Origin: Chondrosia reniformis | Lineage: Eukaryota; Porifera; Demospongiae; Chondrillida; Chondrillidae | Reading direction: 5' to 3' | Length of the DNA: 64,000 nt | Assembly: GCA_947172415.1 (NCBI GenBank) | Contig: OX359198.1 | Location: 4,681,401-4,745,400, forward strand | Part shown: in pieces, positions 1 to 11,602 of the stretch | How the letters are laid out: each line of letters begins with the position of its first letter | Numbering within the stretch: position 1 is the first letter of the stretch | Position numbers and translations under genes: made by a program | Notes under the pieces: generated by a model | Told to the model about the DNA's origin: nothing | Databases searched by the model: none | The model's input: the letters and a program-made list of their open reading frames with translations, nothing else

Positions 1-880
1 TGATAGTGTTATATCTTAGTGAAGTTGTTTTAGATGCAGTAATTGTATGCTGTCAGACACTGCTATAGCCAGTTAGGTACTACTGTAGCCATTTTGCTGT
101 CTGTGTGGCCTTTGACTAGCTTGTGTGTATGTATGTCTACATGGGACTAGTGTACTTACTTATGTGTATGTACGTACGTACATATGTTGTGGAGCATTTT
201 ATTACTTGTAAAGGTTGAATTTCAGCTGTGCCATGCATACATTTCAATCTGGATAAGTCTCTGGGACTATCATTTAACAACTCATAGATGAACAACAAAG
301 TGATTTTTGGCTATTAACATAATTAAGCATCGTGAGACAGATTGGCAATTTTTGAAGGATTTTTTATCCATTATAGTTCTTACAGAATTGAAAAGATTAT
401 TATTTACAATAGTGTGTACTTACGTACATGTAAGTCTTCATCAACAATAAGCCTTCATTATTACTGATAAAGTAATTCTACTCTATTTCATTTTGTAATA
501 AAAGCCAAAAGGTTAATTGCATACTAAAATTTCCTTTTTTGGAAATGTCGCATTTACGTATATTGAATAGATACTTTGAACAAATATAAGAAGAAAACCC
601 CAGCCTCAATCATGGTGGACAGAGACTTTTATGATATGGATTTCTTTCAACTGCACCAAATTATTTCTGAGATGGATTATTGTTAGACTTTTGAGCATTA
701 GAGACACAGCTACTGAAGAAGATCCCCAGGGTCAAAATGTCAGATTTCCAAAGAAGAAACTTTATACATATCTAGATGCTTAAAAGACTAAACATGAACC
801 ATCTCAAAGATACATGTATCCATGTAATGAAAATATGATTATCTCTTTATTGCCTACCTTCCGTTTGTGCTTATTTATAG
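1..880. other. 5' flank / intron 1 of MOB1, no gene seen
   Basis: No convincing exon was found here. The MOB1 coding sequence enters at 881 in the middle of a codon, and none of the ATGs in this stretch is followed by the short hydrophobic start expected for MOB1 and a donor of the right phase. The first coding exon is therefore probably upstream of the window. The stretch has short TACGTA-rich patches and, around 600-720, a piece that resembles sequence near 1860-1960. Confidence 0.6.
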
Positions 881-3800
881 AGGTCGACAGAACCAAAAAA
901 CTGTCAAATTAAAGAAAATGCAGGAAGGGTCACACGGCTCTGATCTGCTCAAGTATGCCTCAGCTACTCTTGGCAGTGGGAATATTAAGCAGGCTGTAGC
1001 CCTACCCGAAGGAGAGGACATGAATGAGTGGATTGCAGTCAATAGTAAGTTCTCTTAACTGGCTGGCAATACAAAATGTGTACTTCTGTACATGTGAATA
1101 TGTTGACACAATTTTTCAGCAAAACATTATTTTTAACCTGGCCTAAATTCGAGTTCAAAAATGACAGGAAACAAATAGAGGTCCATGCGTCCACTTGGAC
1201 AAACACATACGTACATACGTATGTACATGCTTATATGTATTTCTATATGATCTGTAAGAGGAATGGAGTAAGAAATCAACTCAGTATTTTTCCTATTCTT
1301 TTAGCTGTTGACTTCTTTAATCAGATAAACATGTTGTATGGTACAATAACAGACTTCTGTACACCAGAATCATGTCCAGTCATGTCAGCAGGAGCCAAGT
1401 GAGATGAAGCTTTGCATACTAATTCAATCTGTACCATCCTTTCTCTGAAGCTTTTATACGTATTGCTGATAATATCAGATTTAACATTTCTGTATACACA
1501 TACGTACGTACGTACACCAGTCACCCAGCATGCCTTGATATTAAGGATTCAGAACACCTCAACCCAGATGGTTTCCTCATTAATGACTGTTGGGTTAAAT
1601 AATCAGCATAATATTTTTCTAAAATGTAAATTACGGATCAAAGAGGTAGTTAAAAGTGAAACAAACTTTTTATTTTACACTAAGCAAAATACAAGCAAAT
1701 GATAAATGTTAACAGTGTTAAATGTTAGGACAAATTCTATAATTATAAATGGTTAAGGATACCTGTGAAGTTTTCTGCTAAATGACATGGGGTAACATTA
1801 ACTTCACAAATAAAATATGAAATATAAAAATCAGTAGCTGTAACAGGAAATTATGTAAAATGGTGAAAGGGGAAATGAAGAATGCAATATCTCTAGATGC
1901 TAGAATATGGATTTCTTCTAACTGCATCGAACTTACCTTTTGAAAGGATCATTGACTTTCAGAGCATCTCGATTAAGATGCGGTTTTGTTGTCTCTCTTG
2001 ATGGTCAATTAAGAGGGACAAGCAAACTGTGCATGTCTCTAGATGACATGGTAGGAGGGAGTTTGTAAAACAGAAGGTGATATGTGATGCAACCTCTGAA
2101 TTATGACAAATATTAGATATTATGTAGAAGCCTTCTTCATTGCTGATAAGGATCAGGGTTGAAATATTCAATTTGTTGCTGGTGTTGTACAAACTCCTTT
2201 CATAATTTTGTATATCTGTATTCGTACCAATTTGTGCACATTAATATGTTAAGGTTTAACAACCACTCAGTTTCAGTTCCACACACCATGTGAACCCTCT
2301 GTAACAGACTGTGGCACCTGTGGATATCTACATTGTCTACCTACATAGTTATTTTTAGTGTTTCACATCTGTGAATGAAACCAGTGCAATCTATGCAATC
2401 TGTATTTCTAGGAAATACCAATGAAGGAGGAAGGTGTGTTGCAATACAACTAAACAGAAAATCAATTTAGCCAGATGTTCAAAACAGGACCTACATAGTT
2501 CATTTAAACTTCTTTTTATGTACTATTGGGCCATTTTGGTACTTTTGGCATACATAATTGATGATTTGTTTAGTCGTATTGCAACAGACCTCCCTTTACC
2601 ATTGTGTGATCTTGGCTCAGTAGGACCTTGTGAAACTGATACTTTTGGGGTCAGTCCAGACCAGTCATTGCAATCATTAATCGTAAAACATTATTGCCAC
2701 ATACATGGTGATGTCATTCTAGTGGGAAAGTTTGTTCAAATACATAGTAGTCACAAGTAACTATTTGAATGTCTGCTCTGGACAACCGACCCAAAAAGTA
2801 TACATTATCCATTATGCGTGCTTGAGTGTACGTATATATTATCTCGTTTATGTGTGTCTCAATAGGTACGAGTATCACTGGGCTGATGGTACAACTGTGA
2901 AAAAACCTATCAAATGTTCAGCTCCAAAGTACATTGAATATCTTATGCAATGGGTTCAGGAACAGTTGGACGATGAGACCATATTCCCTTCAAAGATAGG
3001 TACGTATGTTACGTACGTACGTATGTAGGCCTTATCCAGAAGAATTTAGTGTTGTGTAATGTATATGCCTATGTGTTAAATGAATATACGTACGTATGTA
3101 TGTAACATAATAGTATGTTAGTATGACATTGTTACCTACGTAGTGATAGATGGATAGATCATAATCTCCATATACGTACATGTACGTATGTTTAGTTTGT
3201 GGTTTTGGTTGAATAGGCTAATTATAGCAAGCTCTACACACTAAAGTCAGCAAGTGTCTAATTAATGAACAGAAACTTGTTTATATGTGCTCCGTTTTTG
3301 CTAAATTTTTATGCATATCCTGTGACCTTTGACCTTTTTTAATTTTGTAAAATACGTATGTGGAGTGTTTGTGCATGTGTTTAAAATTTATTGGATACTT
3401 TTATAAAATTTGGATCGCATTTGAACTGATAAGACCTCTCAAATACAATACATCTTATAATAAAGTAAACTATAGGCCTCATTTTAGGGTGTTGATTACT
3501 GGAAATTGTATACATACGTATGTATGTACGTATGTATGTAGTGTGATATTAGCAACGCTCATTCTATGCACACTAAAGGCTATCCTTTTCTACTAGAATA
3601 CTATTGATGAGTCTAATATACACATTATTACTAATAGACTATCAGCACTCCCATTCAACTGTGTCCCTAAGTAAAATACTGGATACATACATACGTACGT
3701 ACGTATGTACATAATTAATTTCTTTCAATCTTTAGGTGTGCCATTTCCCAAAAACTTTTTGACAATTGCAAAGACCATCCTGAAGCGTTTGTTTAGAGTA

Positions 3801-4214
3801 TATGCCCATATTTATCATGCTCACTTCCGTGACGTAGTTAGACTAACAGAGGAGGCGCACTTGAATACATCCTTTAAGCACTTCATATACTTTATTCAGG
3901 TCAGTGCCAGTATCACATGGTGCCAATACATACAGATTTCAATCATTCTAGGGTGCTTCACCAGTAATCACATGCCTACCATTACAATGACTAACTGTAT
4001 ATCATACATTAGGTTTTTTCTATTCAAGTTGCGATCTTATGTCGTACATTAACCCTAGTAACATAGATTTGTACAAACGTACTTATTGTTTTATAATGAG
4101 TATTTCAATAATTCTGTGATATTGAGTGACTATACTGTTTTATAGGAATTCTCATTAATTGAAAAGAGAGAGTTAGCACCAATGCAGGAGTTGATAGAGC
4201 GACTCACCAAATGA
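881..4214 (+). CDS. MOB1: MOB kinase activator 1 (MOB1/Mats), 5'-partial, five exons seen
   Basis: MOB1 is the adaptor that binds and activates LATS/NDR kinases in Hippo growth control. Exons are 881-1044, 1305-1398, 2866-2999, 3736-3899 and 4146-4214 (stop TGA at 4212). All have GT/AG borders and compatible phases. The product follows the vertebrate/fly protein almost word for word: [62 protein letters not shown] and a C-terminal [13 protein letters not shown]. The zinc ligands are visible as the FCTPESC pair and the HIYHAH pair. The threonine that Hippo/MST kinases phosphorylate in the ATLGSGN segment is kept, as is the Thr in NQKTVKLKK. The first exon, which would encode about five residues ending in phase 2, is missing. 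Introns are 0.24-1.47 kb and carry MITE-like repeats. Confidence 0.96.
2640..2801. mobile_element. Fold-back MITE-like element in MOB1 intron 3
   Basis: The ends form an inverted repeat reading roughly ACTTTTGGGGTCAGTCCAGA at the left and its imperfect complement before the phrase CCCAAAAAGTAT at the right. A second, better-preserved copy lies at 60821-60973 inside the SAM synthetase gene. No coding capacity. Confidence 0.6.
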
Positions 4215-4519
4215 AAAGATGTAAGACATTTAGTAAATGTATCTGAAATATCATACGTACATACCTTAAAATACAACTTGCTTTTTAGAATTTGCTTGCT
4301 CTTATGTAATATCTTACCTAAGATTGTATAGCATTCACTCATTCCCTGAATACCTATTTTCCACAAGGAAAGATTATAATGCTCATGCACTTGTATTTCA
4401 AGTTTAAAACTCATGGGGACTGCCGCCCCCACACTCAAATTACTTACTTTATTAGGCTGACGTATATACATATATTGTCGTAATCTTTTTTACTTTTGCA
4501 TGTAATGATTCTTGACCCC
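4215..4519. other. 3' flank of MOB1, nothing recognised
   Basis: AT-rich sequence between the MOB1 stop codon and the minisatellite. I see no clear AATAAA signal and no other gene. Confidence 0.4.
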
Positions 4520-5331
4520 TTATTATCTTATACAGAACATGTATACCCCTTAGTACCTAGTATCTTATACAGAACAATATATACCCCTTAGTACCTAGTA
4601 TCTTATACAGAACATGTATACCCCTTAGTACCTAGTATCTTATACAGAACATGTATACCCCTTAGTACCTAGTATCTTATACAGAACATGTATACCCCTT
4701 AGTACCTAGTATCTTATACAGAACAATGTATACCCCCTAGAACTGAGTATCTTATACAGAACAATATATACCCCCTAGAACTGAGTATCTTATACAGAAC
4801 AATGTATACCCCTTAGTACCTAGTATCGTATACAGAACATGTATACCCCTTAGTACCTAGTATCTTATACAGAACATGTATACCCCCTAGAACTGAGTAT
4901 CTTATACAGAACAATGTATACCCCTTAGTACCTAGTATCTTATACAGAACATGTATACCCCTTAGTACCTAGTATCTTATACAGAACATGTATACCCCCT
5001 AGAACTGAGTATCTTATACAGAACAATATATACCCCCTAGAACTGAGTATCTTATACAGAACAACATATACCCCCTAGAACTGAGTATCTTATACAGAAC
5101 AATATATACCCCCTAGAACTGAGTATCTTATACAGAACAATACATACCCCTTAGTACCTAGTATCTTATACAGAACAATATATACCCCCTAGAACTGAGT
5201 ATCTTATACAGAACAACATATACCCCCTAGAACTGAGTATCTTATACAGAACAATACATACCCCTTAGTACCTAGTATCTTATACAGAACAATATATACC
5301 CCCTAGAACTGAGTATCTTATACAGAACAAA
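4520..5331. repeat. Minisatellite, 36-38 bp unit, about 21-22 copies
   Basis: Tandem units share the core AGTATCTTATACAGAACA. Two unit types alternate: one with ACCCCTTAGTACCTAGTA and one with ACCCCCTAGAACTGAGTA. The first type dominates the left half and the second the right half, with blocks of higher-order alternation. It lies between MOB1 and NOLC1 and has no open reading frame of note. Confidence 0.95.
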
Positions 5332-5815
5332 TCCCAAACGCTGCCATTTGCAAAGTAGATATAATAATTGTTTTGCTGAAATTAGGTGGTACTTCATGGA
5401 CATACGTACGTACATACATCCCATTTTGCCTAAAGTTATATTTGCAAGGGATGGAATTTGAGGAGAAGCATGTATTAATTGAGGTGCCTGGGAAATAGCA
5501 GTTATGCAACTTGTGTTATTTGTATTATTGCATATATAGAAATAGTAGTTCAATGTCTAGTTATTAATGTCAAGCTTATTGTTCCCTCCACAGACATGTT
5601 GAAAATGGAGATCAGAAGTGGCTGGTTTGCCTTTCTCCTGTTAATAATATACAGACATATACACTGAATGTGCGTATGGCCATTATTGTTTTCTTATACT
5701 GAATGTTGCATGCCTAATATTATGTATTATAGTTGTTGTCTATTATGCGTGCGGTTTACGGTGTTCGTTAACCTATTCGCGTGATTAAGCGTTATCAACC
5801 ACGTGGTAGTGGAAG
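5332..5815. other. MOB1-NOLC1 intergenic stretch / NOLC1 promoter side
   Basis: Unique AT-rich DNA. The last 80 bases are richer in CpG and include a CACGTG box just before the NOLC1 start. No gene or repeat recognised in the rest. Confidence 0.4.
5799..5806. promoter_or_regulatory. E-box-like CCACGTGG next to NOLC1 start
   Basis: A palindromic CCACGTGG sits about 10 bases before the NOLC1 ATG. CACGTG is the MYC/MAX-type E-box, and nucleolar genes are typical MYC targets in animals. A similar CACGTG lies just upstream of the SAM synthetase start (63871-63876). Function is inference only. Confidence 0.3.
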
Positions 5816-8800
5816 ATGGACGCAGTTCCTGCTCTTTTGCCGCATGTATACACTTTTCTGTTAGAGAATGGCTATAAAGAGGCTGCCAAACATGTGAAGA
5901 AAAGGACAAACGTAAGCGTATTTGACTATATAAGTAGAAAATGTAGCTCTTAATATAAATGTCAGTGTGCAACGAATATAAACTGATGCAATGGACTATA
6001 GATATAATACGAATCTCTATATTTATGGTTCGACGTAAAGTATTTCTGCATTGATCTGATCTGATTTCCGTCCCTTTCTCTCTGCGTGATTTGGTGAGAG
6101 AAACATTCATTCGATATCGTCCAAACATATGTAACAGTTTACGGCTGAAATGTGGCCAGGGCGAATCGGCCCTAGCTAGGTTAATCCCAAGTCAGAGATA
6201 CACGCATCCCTCTCCTCTTTGGCTATAAAACAGTTTATCACATCAGTTTACCCTTTTGCAAATTTGAAAAGTATTACACATAACTGTGATTTGTAAGAAG
6301 GACTTCTTAGCTTTGAGCATTGGGAATGTTGATTAGCAAGAAATGATTATTCCAGTGATTATTCCAGTGATTATTCCAGTGATTATTCCAGTGATTATTT
6401 CTTGCTTATCATCATAGCTTTGCACAGGCCAAGTGCAATTAACTCCCTTAATTCATTGGGAATGTTTTTGCACTATATACGTACATGTACCTCCAGTGAT
6501 CATATGTTTCTCGTTCAGGTAGCTGCAATATCTGGAGGATCAGGTCTACTTGACTTTTATGAATCTTATAAGAAATCGTGAGTTAAAGTACCACACTGCA
6601 TATGGGACTAGTAGTTGTTGATATGTTAAAGTGTTTAAATCCACTGATCCCCTGCAATTCAGCACAGTATAACAGTTTGTGTATTAGATTATTATTTGCA
6701 AAATTTGTATGGTAATTTTATATGAAACGCCATGTCCTGGAGTCATATGTACTTGTACATGAGACATTACATTATCTACACACTAACAAATAACAGCATT
6801 CTGTTAAGTACGACACATAATATAACAAGTAAAAAAAAAACTATCACAAAAATGATGTAGAAGTCACCAATGACTAGTACATCTGGAAAAAGTAACGAAA
6901 CAAGACAGTGATTAAGTATGTGATAAGGCTGACCATACAAAAGTTGCATATATATTGAAATGTAAGTAACTTAATCATACACTTCTGTGTGTGGACGCAC
7001 CAAGCTGAAGTAGGAATGGTGCGCCAAATGTTTAGGAGCTTGTTAAGTAAGACACGTAATAATTAGGGTTAGGTTTTATATCCAGTTGATCCTTGACCCT
7101 TGGGTACTTATAATGGCTACACAAGCTGTGATTCTGAAGGTTTATGGAGTGTCATATCTAATCACACATGCAGAAGTTCTCCATTTTTTACATGCAGTAC
7201 TGTGTTGGGTAAACGACAGCAAACTACCAATCAAGTTAATATACCTGCCAAGAAGCTGAAGGTGTGTGATGATAGCAACATCCCCAGTTGACTTTTTATT
7301 GTTAGAAACTCTGTGAAGTGTGCCATTTCTTCTATACCTAGGGATCAAGGACTACTGAGAGTGTAAAGAAAGGCAAAGTCAAAGAAGTGTCTAGTTCAGA
7401 GAGTGACTCCAGTTCTGAATCTGGAGAGAGTGAAATGGAAGTGGTTGTACCATCTAAGCCAACATGTTCAAAGGCTCCAGGTATTGCTTAGTTTTACTAT
7501 AAGAAGTAACAGAAGTTGAGAAGTTGGAGAGTGGTTATCCAGTTATTAAAGATATTAGTGTATATATTAATTTAGGGTTAACTACACATTAATTTGTTAG
7601 AAATCGCATTTCATTGCAAGATATGCATTAACATTATACTGTAGGAGTATTTGTTTTACATTACAGTACCTTCTATCAAATGTTTATGTCAAATAATGTT
7701 GTACATTAAAAGGAACTTGTATGAATCTATTTTTCTCTGCTGTAGATGTGGAGAGTAGTGAATCTTCTTCAGAATCAGAATCAGAAGCTGAACCTGTCAA
7801 AACAAATACACCCAAGAAAGTAGAATCTGATTCTGAAAGTGAGTCTTCAGAATCAGAATCAGAAGCTAAACCTGTGAGAAATGTATTAAAGAAGACAGAA
7901 TCCGATTCTGAAAGTGAATCTTCTTCAGAATCAGAATCAGAAGCTGAACCTGTCAAAACACCTAGAGTGAAGGCAAAGTCTGTTTCTGAAAGTGAATCTT
8001 CTTCAGAATCAGAATCAGAAGCTGAACCTGTGAAAATGAAGGTATTAAAGAAGACAGAATCAGATTCAGACAGTGATACCACATCTTCATCAAACTCAGA
8101 TATGTCCGTAACTAAGACACCCCCTTCAGCTACCAGTACCCCCTTAAAGCCTCCATCTCATGACAACAGCACACCAACAAGAGGTTCTTCTCGCAAGGTA
8201 CTGAAGGAATTGTGAATTTACATGAGGTAATACGTAGGTGTATCCTGTTTACTAATTTGTATTCTTATGCTTAGACACAAGTCAAGAAGCGAATTTTACC
8301 CTCTGCTAATACTGCTTCTTCATCTGATGAAGAAAGTTCATCTGAAGAAGAATCTGAACCTGAAAAAGTTACTGATAGAGGCAATAAAGCGAACCTTAAA
8401 TCTTCAGCTAAGACACTCAAAGGCCGTTCATCTGGTGCTATAAAGTCCAAAGTTGATAAATCAGATTCTAGCTCCAATGATAGCAGCCCAGAAGAACATG
8501 AAAGAGAAACTGTTCAAAGTACTATACCTACTAAGCGATCAAAACTGCCATCTAGTAAAACTACTTCAAAGGCTACTGCATCAAGCAAAAAATCTCCAAA
8601 CAAAGGCAGTATATCAAAAGGTGGTGACACTAAGAAGGGGACAGTCCCCCAATCAGTAGGTACAAGTAGTGACAGTAGCAGTGATGATGATACTTCTGCT
8701 TCCTCAAAGAGATCCAAATCTGTCAGTAGCCAGCAATCAGGTCCCAACACTTCCTTTGTGTCTAATGGAGTGAAAACAGTACCAGTAAGTGATGATGATG

Positions 8801-10413
8801 CAACCTCTTCTTCATCTTCAGAATCTTCTGGTGACAACCATCATAAGGTGAAAACACCTCAAAAGAATAAGAATTCCGATAAAGGCTCAACTACTCCTAT
8901 CAGTAAGCCTTGTTCCTTTGGTGACCAGCATTTTATGAATTTAATGTGTCAATCTGTAGGTTGTTTAGTGACAACTCAGTCTAAAACTCCCGCAACTGTA
9001 CCACAGCTTTCAAAACAATCTAAAGTAAGTTTTAATTTCTATATTTAGTTGTTATACTGTATGTAGCATTTTAGTTTATATGTGTTATATTTTATGGCAC
9101 TTTATACTCACACTGGTTTATCATGTATTCTGATCTAGAAAAAGAATAAACCAATTCCTAATCGTCCATTTAGAAGGGTGAAGGATGACGAAGATATTCA
9201 TCCATCTACTGTAGATAACTCATTTGAAGCTAAGGTACACGTTTAGCAATGCTGCTAGTATACATATATTATGAGCTTCCTATGCTCTGATTCTGTAGAG
9301 GGGTGCACGAGGTTCATGGGGCGAAAAGGCACACCATGTATTGAAACATACAAAAGGTACACTTTCAATTCAGTTCAATTTTTTAAAAATAGGAAGTCCC
9401 TTTGTCAAAGAGGCTACATACATATGACCTTATGTACATAAAAGTACAGTGTTTCCTGAATATGTTAGCCTTTTGATTGCACAAGCTTCAGTAAACCATG
9501 CAATCAGCACAAAGCCCTTCTTTTACTATGTAATAGTCTTGCAAAGAAACAACAGAGAGCAACGCAGGCTTCATTAAATCTACATATCAACTACTATTAT
9601 TTTGACCAACGTTGCCTGCATCCAATTGTAATTGTAATGGGGAAACAATGCAATATCCCTACGTAGGTAGTGATTTTTAAAAGGAGCTGTAATTTGCTAT
9701 AAAATTGTGTCGATCACTATTATTTTGCCCAACATAGCAACTATTACTGCATGAGCCTTTTTTGGTACAGACCTACGTATATGCAGTTCTCATTCTTGCT
9801 ATTGGCTTTAATGGTTAGTGGCACTGTATACCGTGTGCTTACAAATTTTCGCGGGACGTATATCTCGCGAGACGTATATCTCACGAATGCCCCTCAAGTG
9901 GGGATTTTTTCGTGAAGCCCCGAGTGTACCTGAAGATTTACTCCTTTTGTGCACGTGGTATCAACATCTGCAGCTGGAAATTTTCGCATTTTTATTTTCA
10001 CGAACCCATGCTGATTCGTGAAAATCGGGAAATTTATGTCCCGCGAAAATTTGTATGCATACGGTATATAAAAACGGTTGCGGTTCATATATATATATGT
10101 CTGTATGGTGAAATATCTCCTGCACTCTGGCTACTATATGTAGCTTTTATAGTGGCAAGATGTGTTACTATAACAAGGCTAATTGCATCTAAAAGGTATG
10201 CCCTGGTATTAGCAGGTACCTAGACAGCGTTGACCTCATGGATAAGATGTTCTTTTGTGATTGTTTACTGTGTTTGACCTCTCAATCTTATTACTCTGTA
10301 TTTTGTTGACAGGTAAATCCTTCAGACATGAGAAAACCAAGAAGAAAAGAGGGTCTTATCGTGGAGGTTTAATAGACACTCAAGTTAACAGTGTGAAATT
10401 TGACAGTGAATAA
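5816..10413 (+). CDS. NOLC1: Nucleolar phosphoprotein NOLC1 / Nopp140
   Basis: Nucleolar/Cajal-body chaperone for snoRNPs and rRNA synthesis. Exons: 5816-5911, 6519-6577, 7198-7261, 7342-7480, 7746-8197, 8275-9024, 9139-9234, 9299-9356 and 10313-10413; phases fit throughout, giving 605 codons with the stop. Residues 1-50 form the LisH-like N-terminus ([17 protein letters not shown], then [10 protein letters not shown]). The middle is the classic alternation of acidic serine tracts (repeats of [11 protein letters not shown]) with basic Lys/Pro/Thr linkers, the CK2-phosphorylated region. The C-terminus is the conserved signature of the family: [26 protein letters not shown], then [17 protein letters not shown] and ending VNSVKFDSE. 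Human NOLC1 is about 700 residues, so this one is somewhat short. A 66-bp stretch at 8903-8968 with GT/AG ends encodes atypical hydrophobic residues and may be a small in-frame intron. Confidence 0.95.
6344..6398. repeat. 12-bp tandem repeat in NOLC1 intron 1
   Basis: Four and a half copies of GATTATTCCAGT. The flanking TTATCATCATAGCTTTGCACA segment recurs in the other orientation near 14670-14710, so it may belong to a dispersed repeat. Confidence 0.85.
6862..7022. repeat. Dispersed repeat, copy 1 (inverted relative to copy at 23108-23282)
   Basis: The stretch containing AACAAGACAGTGATTAAG, ACTTCTGTGTG and GAAGTAGGAATGGTG matches the reverse complement of about 23108-23282 over roughly 160 bases with scattered differences. 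Non-coding and probably a MITE-type element. It sits in NOLC1 intron 2. Confidence 0.75.
9829..10066. mobile_element. MITE with CCGTA...AAATTTTCGCGGGA inverted ends
   Basis: Terminal inverted repeats read CCGTGTGCTTACAAATTTTC at the left and the complement of GCGAAAATTTGTATGCATACGG at the right, flanked by TA on both sides. It lies in the last intron of NOLC1. Two other elements with the same end pattern are at 21374-21643 and 45286-45615. Confidence 0.75.
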
Positions 10414-10571
10414 CACTCTTATTCTTACAAAAAATGATATTTTGGATTGACATGATTAATCCCATGATTCTATATTTTGAAAGAAATCCCTTTTAACAAT
10501 TTTTGTATATGTATAAATTTAAATCTCTGATTATTTGAGTACGCATTAACCTTATGTATTAAGTTGTGGTC

Positions 10572-10577
10572 AATAAA
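10572..10577 (+). terminator. Likely NOLC1 polyadenylation signal AATAAA
   Basis: A canonical AATAAA occurs 159 bases after the NOLC1 stop codon in AT-rich sequence. Confidence 0.5.
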
Positions 10578-11352
10578 CTATAATAGGCAACTTCATGGAT
10601 TAATTGGTGTATATATAGCTGGACTTTCATTGGCTAATTAAGTGTGGGTGGTTTATTTTTTCATTTTCACATACATGCATACATTGTATTAACGGCTACT
10701 GTGAAAGGACATACTGGAGTATAATTGGTACACCGGTAACCATAGGAGGGACATTAGGCCAACTGCAGGGGATGTTGCTGTTGCACCTGGTCCTGGCTAG
10801 GTCCGACATTTATATATAGATCCAATGTATACTAGTCTATATGCAGCTGTCAAATTTCAATCTTTTTCCATATTATATATGTGCCATCACTCGCCTCGAG
10901 TTTCATTACTGTTAATTTATTTTGATATTTGAATTTATCTGTATTGATCACACATCGTTTTTCTGCACACACATAAAATGAGAGAAACCCAATTAACTAC
11001 TAAAAAGTCGCTGTTTCCGATTTATACGTCGCGTGATCTACACACGCGTACAACGCTACGTGGCATATTTCACTTTTTCCAGGTATGGGATCGTCCTTCC
11101 CAAGAAAATTTTAGTGATCGTAGATGATCGGACGAACAGTGTTAGTAAAGCTTTATAATATCAAACAGAGTACAAAATTCTAACTGAATTAAGTTAAGGA
11201 ATTGTTTATCTACGACTATACAGTACTTTGATTTCCCTGGTAAGTATTATATCTTTGAGAGAATACGGTTTTTCAATTATCGTAGTTGGACCGGCAAATA
11301 CGGCATAGCTAATTTCAAGAAATCATTATTTTCTACTGAAACAATAGAATCT
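10578..11352. other. Intergenic, nothing recognised
   Basis: Between the NOLC1 poly(A) signal and the simple repeats. No open frame with family resemblance and no clear inverted repeat noted. Confidence 0.4.
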
Positions 11353-11380
11353 TATATATATATATATATATATATATATG
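11353..11380. repeat. (TA)n microsatellite
   Basis: About 13 TA dinucleotides. Confidence 0.95.
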
Positions 11381-11457
11381 CTTATATATAATAAAATTGT
11401 TAGCTACAAATGTATATATACATATACGTATAGATATAAAGCCAAGAATAATTATTC

Positions 11458-11534
11458 TATTATTATTATCATTATTATATTATTATTATTATTATTATTA
11501 TTAATATTATTATTAATATTATTATTATTATTAA

Positions 11535-11588
<54 letters not shown>
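11458..11588. repeat. (ATT)n microsatellite at the LINE 3' end
   Basis: More than 40 near-perfect ATT triplets. On the minus strand this is a (TAA)n run lying immediately after the C-terminal end of the LINE coding region at 11603. Several LINE clades, RTE among them, end in such simple repeats, so it is probably the LINE 3' tail. The long poly-Leu frame across it is not a gene. Confidence 0.9.
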
Positions 11589-11589
<1 letters not shown>

Positions 11590-11602
11590 ATAAAATTTAA
11601 AT

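Noticed and set aside
867-880. GTG at 867 as the MOB1 start
   Set aside because: The codons before 881 lie in a splice acceptor (TTATTTATAG) and do not match MOB1; exon 1 is upstream.
4520-5331. Regular array that might be read as a CRISPR
   Set aside because: The units are contiguous with no unique spacers, and the host genome is eukaryotic. It is a minisatellite.
7684-8837. Acidic or Ser-rich frames on the minus strand
   Set aside because: Shadows of the NOLC1 serine/acidic coding repeats.
11378-11593. Poly-Leu/Ile open frame
   Set aside because: Translation of the ATT microsatellite.
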